Source of the DNA: Arthrobacter sp. cf158 | Lineage (GTDB): Bacteria > Actinomycetota > Actinomycetes > Actinomycetales > Micrococcaceae | Length of the DNA stretch: 64,000 nt | Assembly: GCF_900106835.1 (NCBI RefSeq) | Contig: NZ_FNNR01000006.1 | Coordinates: 62,001 to 126,000 of the forward strand | Direction of reading: 5' to 3' | Shown here: positions 60,213 to 64,000 of the stretch, one piece after another | Numbering within the stretch: the stretch's first letter is position 1 | Layout: every line of letters begins with the position of its first letter | Program-made: the position numbers and the translations under genes | Notes under the pieces: generated by a model | What the model was told of the DNA's origin: nothing | What the model saw: the letters and a program-made list of their open reading frames with translations, nothing else | Databases searched by the model: none

Positions 60213-62066
60213 GTGTCTTCACAGCGCATCCTCAACGCCCGCTACGAACTCGGTGAGCTGATCGGTCGCGGCGGCATGGCGGACGTCTACCGCGGAACGG
60301 ATACTTTGCTGGGACGGACCATCGCGGTCAAGGTCCTTCGGGCGGACCTCGCCCGCGATCCCCAGTTCCAGGCCCGGTTCAAACGTGAAGCCCAGGCCGT
60401 GGCGGCATTGAACCACCCGTCCATCGTGGCCATCTTCGATACGGGCGAATACTCCGTACCCGGTGGTCCCGGCGAGGACGTCCGCGTCCCGTACATCGTC
60501 ATGGAGTACGTGGCCGGCCGCACCTTGCGGGACATGATCAAGGCGAATGAGCTGGACGTGGAGAGCTCCATCGGCTTCACACTGGGCGTCCTGTCCGCAC
60601 TGGAGTACAGCCACCGCGCGGGCATCGTCCACCGCGACATCAAACCGGCCAACGTGATGGTGTGCGCTGACACCGGAGACGTCAAAGTCATGGACTTCGG
60701 CATCGCGCGTGCCATGGCCGACTCCGCAGCCACCATGACCCAGACACAGGCCGTCGTGGGCACAGCGCAATACCTTTCACCGGAGCAGGCACGTGGTGAG
60801 ACCGTGGATGCTCGCAGCGATCTCTACTCTGCTGGTTGCCTCCTCTACGAACTGCTGACCAGCCGGCCGCCTTTTGTTGGCGATAGCCCGGTTTCAGTGG
60901 CGTACCAGCACGTCCGCGAGATCCCGGACATGCCAAGTGCCCACAACCCCGATGTTTCCGAAGCGTTGGATTCGGTCCTGGCCAAGGCCCTCCAGAAGAG
61001 CCGCACAGACCGTTTCCAGGATGCAGCGTCCTTCCGACGCGCACTGCGCGCGGCAAGTAACGGAATTCCCGTGCCGGCTCTTCCGTCCAGCGAAGCTCCC
61101 ACCGATCCGAACGACCTCGTGGAGGAGGACCCCGCCACCCAGCTCCTGAGCACCACCGCCGTGGGCTTTCTTGATGTCGATCAATTCAAGGACCAACCCG
61201 TCGACCATCCGCAGGATGACGCGCTTCCCTTGGGCCTCCCAACGGAACGCGAGCGGACAGCAGGTCAGAAGACCCGCCGTCGTACGTGGATAGCAACCTT
61301 GGTGATCTTCACGCTGATCGTGCTGGCCGGCGGTGGGTTCTGGCTGTACAGCCTCATGAACCTGCAACCACCGCCCCCAGCGAAGATTCCTGTGCCCGTG
61401 GTGGCCAACATGTCCGAGTCCCAGGCAATCCAGGAACTGTACTCGGCCAAGCTGGTGCCAAAGACCGTGCGCGAGGCCAGCGATTCGGTAGCCAAGGACA
61501 TGACCATTGGCACAGCTCCGACGGCCGGTTCCCTGCTGGACCAGGACGCCGAGGTTATCCTCAAGATTTCCAGCGGCCCCAGCTCCGTCACCATCCCGGC
61601 GAACATCGTGGGCCGCACTGAACCAGACGCTCGTGACGCCCTGCGAAAGCTTGGTATCACCGGCGACGTTTCCACGGTCAGGACTCACAGCGCCACTGTT
61701 CCAGTGGGCGTGGTCATTAACACCGCGCCTGCCCCCGGCGGGCCAATCGCAGCCTCCTCCAAAGTGGAACTGCAGGTTTCCTCGGGCAAGGTCCTTATGC
61801 CGCAGCTGATTGGGCTGCCCCAGACTGAAGCAGAAGCCACCCTCAAGACCAATGGGTTGGTAATGGCAGTGGTGGAGCAAGAGAATTCCGAGGTGGCGCC
61901 TGGCACCGTCACGGCCCAGAGCGAAACCTTCAACACTGAGGTGGATCAGGGCAAGACGGTCACCGTGACGGTGGCCAAAGCCCCTGTCACCCCGACACCA
62001 ACGCCCACGCCGACACCCACAAACACCGACAAGCCAACGCCGAAGCCCACTGAGACCAAGAAGTAA
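60213..62066 (+). CDS. pknB: Ser/Thr protein kinase PknB with PASTA domains
   Basis: 617 residues from GTG 60213, which has GAGAGGAGAG upstream; the ATG at 60165 has none. Kinase blocks: [75 protein letters not shown] (activation loop with Thr residues). A membrane segment lies at about 357-382 (WIATLVIFTLIVLAGGGFWL). Three PASTA repeats follow (VPVVANMSESQAIQELYS; IPANIVGRTEPDARDALR; MPQLIGLPQTEAEATLKT), then a Thr/Pro tail. It phosphorylates FHA adaptors and envelope proteins in response to peptidoglycan signals. Confidence 0.92.
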   Translation: MSSQRILNARYELGELIGRGGMADVYRGTDTLLGRTIAVKVLRADLARDPQFQARFKREAQAVAALNHPSIVAIFDTGEYSVPGGPGEDVRVPYIVMEYVAGRTLRDMIKANELDVESSIGFTLGVLSALEYSHRAGIVHRDIKPANVMVCADTGDVKVMDFGIARAMADSAATMTQTQAVVGTAQYLSPEQARGETVDARSDLYSAGCLLYELLTSRPPFVGDSPVSVAYQHVREIPDMPSAHNPDVSEALDSVLAKALQKSRTDRFQDAASFRRALRAASNGIPVPALPSSEAPTDPNDLVEEDPATQLLSTTAVGFLDVDQFKDQPVDHPQDDALPLGLPTERERTAGQKTRRRTWIATLVIFTLIVLAGGGFWLYSLMNLQPPPPAKIPVPVVANMSESQAIQELYSAKLVPKTVREASDSVAKDMTIGTAPTAGSLLDQDAEVILKISSGPSSVTIPANIVGRTEPDARDALRKLGITGDVSTVRTHSATVPVGVVINTAPAPGGPIAASSKVELQVSSGKVLMPQLIGLPQTEAEATLKTNGLVMAVVEQENSEVAPGTVTAQSETFNTEVDQGKTVTVTVAKAPVTPTPTPTPTPTNTDKPTPKPTETKK

Positions 62067-62081
62067 CGTCCGGACTGTCGG

Positions 62082-62135
62082 CCGCGGGCTGGCCACCGGA
62101 AGCGTGCGTCAAAGCGACGACGGAGCAGCCCGCGG
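62082..62135. terminator. possible hairpin between convergent pknB and pabA
   Basis: CCGCGGGCTG (62082-62091) pairs with CAGCCCGCGG (62126-62135) over a 34-base loop. It lies between the two convergent stops, but there is no U-run. Confidence 0.3.
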
Positions 62136-62164
62136 AGGCCGGCGGATGCCGCCCACCTCCCTGC

Positions 62165-62806
62165 CTACTGCTTGATCAGCGGGCTCAGCTTGGATGCGCG
62201 TTCGGCGGCCCCGGTCATGCCCAGGGACTCCAACCAGTTGCCGAGCATCTGGTAGCCACCCTCGGTGAGTACGGATTCCGGGTGGAACTGGACACCGCAC
62301 AGTGGCGCGGTCTTGTGCTGCAGGCCCATCACCACGCCATTGGTTGTTTCCGCGGTGATCTCAAGAACGTCCGGAATGGAGTCGCGGACCGCTGCGAGGG
62401 AGTGGTAGCGCGTGGCAGTAACCGGCGAAGGAAGGCCCGCGAAAACACTCTTGCCTTCATGCTGGACCGCTGAGGTCTTGCCGTGCATGAGCTCAGGAGC
62501 ATGGGTCACCACGCCGCCGTAGGCCTCGGCGAGGGCCTGGTGTCCCAGGCATACGCCGAACATTGGCTTGTTGTTGTCGCCGCACCATTTGATGAGCTCG
62601 ATGCACACGCCGGCCTCGGCCGGGGTCCCGGGACCGGGCGAGACCAGGACGCCGTCGCGGGTAGCTGCGAGTTCGGTAGCCTCGGCGAGTGTCACGTCGT
62701 CGTTGCGGACCACCGTAGTTTCGGCGCCGAGTTCCTGGAGGTATCCCACCAGGGTGTAGACGAAGCTGTCGTAGTTATCTACTACAAGAATTTTTGTTGT
62801 GCTCAT
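62165..62806 (-). CDS. pabA: glutamine amidotransferase, aminodeoxychorismate/anthranilate synthase component II
   Basis: 213 residues, class I glutamine amidotransferase. It starts KILVVDNYDSFVYTLVGYLQ. The catalytic triad is Cys86 (FGVCLGHQALAEAYGG) and His/Glu in GVQFHPESVLTEGG; oxyanion region SPGPGTPAEAG. It supplies ammonia from glutamine to chorismate for 4-aminobenzoate or anthranilate. The same gene (Rv0013, named trpG) is next to pknB in mycobacteria, so the position is conserved. It overlaps the end of the 56-residue membrane protein gene (ATGA). Confidence 0.9.
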   Translation of the reverse strand: MSTTKILVVDNYDSFVYTLVGYLQELGAETTVVRNDDVTLAEATELAATRDGVLVSPGPGTPAEAGVCIELIKWCGDNNKPMFGVCLGHQALAEAYGGVVTHAPELMHGKTSAVQHEGKSVFAGLPSPVTATRYHSLAAVRDSIPDVLEITAETTNGVVMGLQHKTAPLCGVQFHPESVLTEGGYQMLGNWLESLGMTGAAERASKLSPLIKQ

Positions 62807-62973
62807 GGCTGCTGCACTAAACCAATCGTTGAGTCAGTCAAAGTGGTGAACTGGGAAAACCAGGGGAAGAGGAACTGGACCATCAGTACCAGTGCTGCTG
62901 CCACCAATACCAAGCATGTCAGGATCCGCACCCACAGCGGCCCGGGTAAATTGCGGAAGATCCAGGCGTACAT
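62803..62973 (-). CDS. 56-residue single-span membrane protein between srtE and pabA
   Basis: MYAWIFRNLPGPLWVRILTC begins the protein, followed by one membrane segment (LVLVAAALVLMVQFLFPWFS) and a short Thr/Ser tail (QFTTLTDSTIGLVQQP). It starts four bases after the sortase stop and overlaps the pabA start by four bases (ATGA), so it is translationally coupled to both. No clear ribosome site of its own is needed in such an arrangement. From prior knowledge a small membrane protein at this position recurs in related Arthrobacter genomes, but its role is unknown; it could be a sortase or divisome accessory. Confidence 0.75.
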   Translation of the reverse strand: MYAWIFRNLPGPLWVRILTCLVLVAAALVLMVQFLFPWFSQFTTLTDSTIGLVQQP

Positions 62974-62976
62974 CCT

Positions 62977-63789
62977 TTACCCCTTTCCCTGGGCTTGGGC
63001 TACTTGGGCAGCGATTTCCGACGGCGGTCCGGCTGACGCAGGCTGCCAGCCATCCAGCGTGGAGTAGGCGATGATGCGTTCCTGCGACCCGAATCGTGGG
63101 TTGCAACTGGTCATGGTGAGGATACTTTCCTTCGGTGTGACTCCAGCTTGCGTGGGAACGGGCATCAGAACATCCGTCCGGTCCGGCAGGACGATTTGGT
63201 TGTTCCGGAAGACGTAGGTGTAGTAGCCATCAGCCGTTTGAACGTAGATCTTGTCTCCGGGAACCAATGTGTGGATATTGTCCAGCACAGCACCGTGGGT
63301 TTGCCTGTGGCCGGCCACAGCGAAGTTGCCCACTGCGCCGGGCATGCTGGTAGTCCCATAGTGACCCAAGCCAAGAGTGTCCAGGACCCCTGCATCAGTG
63401 CCCTCGATGATGGGACGGGTGTAGTCGGCTCCGAAGCGGGGGACGTACATGATCCCAATCATTTCGCCGTATCCCGGAGCGGTCCCTACAACCGGCGGCC
63501 CATAATCCACGGCGGCGTCCGGCGCTGCTGGCGTCATGGGCCCAGTGAAGTCCTGCGCGAAGCTTTGGACGGCTTCCGTCTGTTTGGCGTCGGCCTCCAC
63601 GTTGGTCCACCACAGTTCCCAGCCCACAAACAAAAGCAGGACAATTCCCGCAGTAATGAGGAGTTCGCCCAGGATCTGGCTGATCTTGCGGATGACATCC
63701 GATGCGCGGAGCGGCCTGCGGGGACCCCGCTCCTGACCGCGGCGGGCGGACGACACGGAAGAACCCGTCGTCGTCTGCTGGTGCGCCAC
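62977..63789 (-). CDS. srtE: class E sortase
   Basis: 270 residues from GTG 63789, which has AAGGAG at the right spacing; the frame continues to 63864 but without a ribosome site. A cytoplasmic basic N-terminus (ARRGQERGPRRPLRASDVIR) precedes a membrane anchor (ILGELLITAGIVLLLFVGWE). The catalytic His is in NFAVAGHRQTHGAVLDN, the Cys in ILTMTSCNPRFG (TLTTC-type) and the Arg in QERIIAYS. Class E sortases cleave LAXTG-type signals to attach surface proteins to peptidoglycan. No substrate gene is adjacent. Confidence 0.9.
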   Translation of the reverse strand: MAHQQTTTGSSVSSARRGQERGPRRPLRASDVIRKISQILGELLITAGIVLLLFVGWELWWTNVEADAKQTEAVQSFAQDFTGPMTPAAPDAAVDYGPPVVGTAPGYGEMIGIMYVPRFGADYTRPIIEGTDAGVLDTLGLGHYGTTSMPGAVGNFAVAGHRQTHGAVLDNIHTLVPGDKIYVQTADGYYTYVFRNNQIVLPDRTDVLMPVPTQAGVTPKESILTMTSCNPRFGSQERIIAYSTLDGWQPASAGPPSEIAAQVAQAQGKG

Positions 63790-63962
63790 AGGGTCTCCTT
63801 GTATCGGGCACGGACGCGGGCGGGCGGACCCCGAGTTGCGGCTAGACTTGACAGCTAGAACCAACCCGGAACGCCGCGTGGCCGTTAACCGCTGGAATTT
63901 TCCTTCCTGCAGGATATCAAGGCCGGCCGAAACGGGTATTAACGTACAGCCAAGGAGGATCC

Positions 63963-64000
63963 GTGCCCGAGTCCAAGCCCCGCAAGCGGCCTGCCCGTCA
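63963..64000 (+). CDS. crgA: cell division protein CrgA, N-terminal fragment (cut by window end)
   Basis: GTG 63963 with AAGGAGG seven bases upstream. The 12 visible codons give MPESKPRKRPAR, the basic CrgA N-terminus, and the position divergent from srtE beside pknB-pabA is the conserved place of crgA in Actinobacteria. CrgA is a small two-span membrane protein that coordinates FtsZ-dependent septation with peptidoglycan synthesis. Only the start is in view. Confidence 0.8.
   Translation, partial: MPESKPRKRPAR

Noticed and set aside
61990..62050. Short CCNACNCC-type repeat at the end of pknB
   Set aside because: This is the Thr/Pro-rich coding tail, a common low-complexity end of extracellular kinase domains, not a separate repeat element or CRISPR.
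1..64000. Insertion sequences, integrase, attachment sites, CRISPR array, riboswitch
   Set aside because: No transposase or integrase motif, no regularly spaced repeats, no extra tRNA fragment, and no recognised riboswitch core was found; the catabolic region at 34-52 kb may be acquired but carries no direct mark of transfer.

Overview
The window is high-GC actinobacterial chromosome. Gene content, codon use and the conserved block at the right end (fhaA-fhaB-pstP-rodA-pbpA-pknA-pknB, with pabA, a class E sortase and crgA) point to a Micrococcaceae member of the Arthrobacter/Paenarthrobacter type. That block normally lies close to oriC in Actinobacteria, but no origin, dnaA box cluster, prophage, transposase, rRNA operon or CRISPR array is visible. 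One tRNA, tRNA-Leu(CAG), is present. The assignment to genus is inference.

Left part (1-16 kb): mostly single housekeeping or accessory metabolic genes. These are a PucR-type regulator cut by the window edge, a YdeI/DUF1905 protein, DUF2630, glycerate kinase, a D-2-hydroxyacid dehydrogenase divergent from a GH2 glycosidase, a glycerophosphodiesterase, an SDR/epimerase, a methyltransferase-like membrane protein, a HAD phosphatase, a PfkB sugar kinase, an alpha/beta hydrolase, a synthetase-only RelA/SpoT protein, a SulP transporter and a bile-acid/sodium symporter family protein. A LacI regulator is divergent from an alditol oxidase, with an operator-like palindrome lying on a good promoter.

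Middle part (17-34 kb): a 5-oxoproline module (pxpA, an MHS-type MFS transporter, a PxpB-PxpC fusion and a biotin carboxylase/BCCP protein) faces a GntR regulator across a 21-bp dyad. Next come a LysR-effector-domain protein without an HTH, paired with a DUF5997 protein, and a putrescine module (putrescine oxidase, universal stress protein, APC permease) under a divergent TetR gene with its own dyad. An ECF sigma/anti-sigma-like pair follows, then a TetR divergent from an unknown protein with a SAP-like N-terminus.

Catabolic part (34-52 kb): the most interesting stretch is 34-41.6 kb. A hydroxyquinol-type intradiol dioxygenase and a maleylacetate reductase lie between two paralogous small NTF2-like proteins. 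Nearby are a zinc alcohol dehydrogenase, a 3-hydroxyisobutyrate-dehydrogenase-like protein, an AAHS-type MFS transporter and an HTH-cupin regulator. No aromatic hydroxylase is present, so the hydroxyquinol may be formed by oxidation and dehydration of an alicyclic polyol. After this come a talarate/galactarate dehydratase with its GntR regulator, then an FAD-linked 2-hydroxyacid dehydrogenase, a complete peptide-type ABC importer and a PLP aminotransferase.

Right part (52-64 kb): tRNA-Leu, then seven tightly coupled genes for FHA adaptors, the PP2C phosphatase, the RodA/PBP pair and two PASTA Ser/Thr kinases that together control growth and septation. On the opposite strand lie class E sortase, a 56-residue membrane protein and pabA/trpG, divergent from crgA, which is cut by the window edge.
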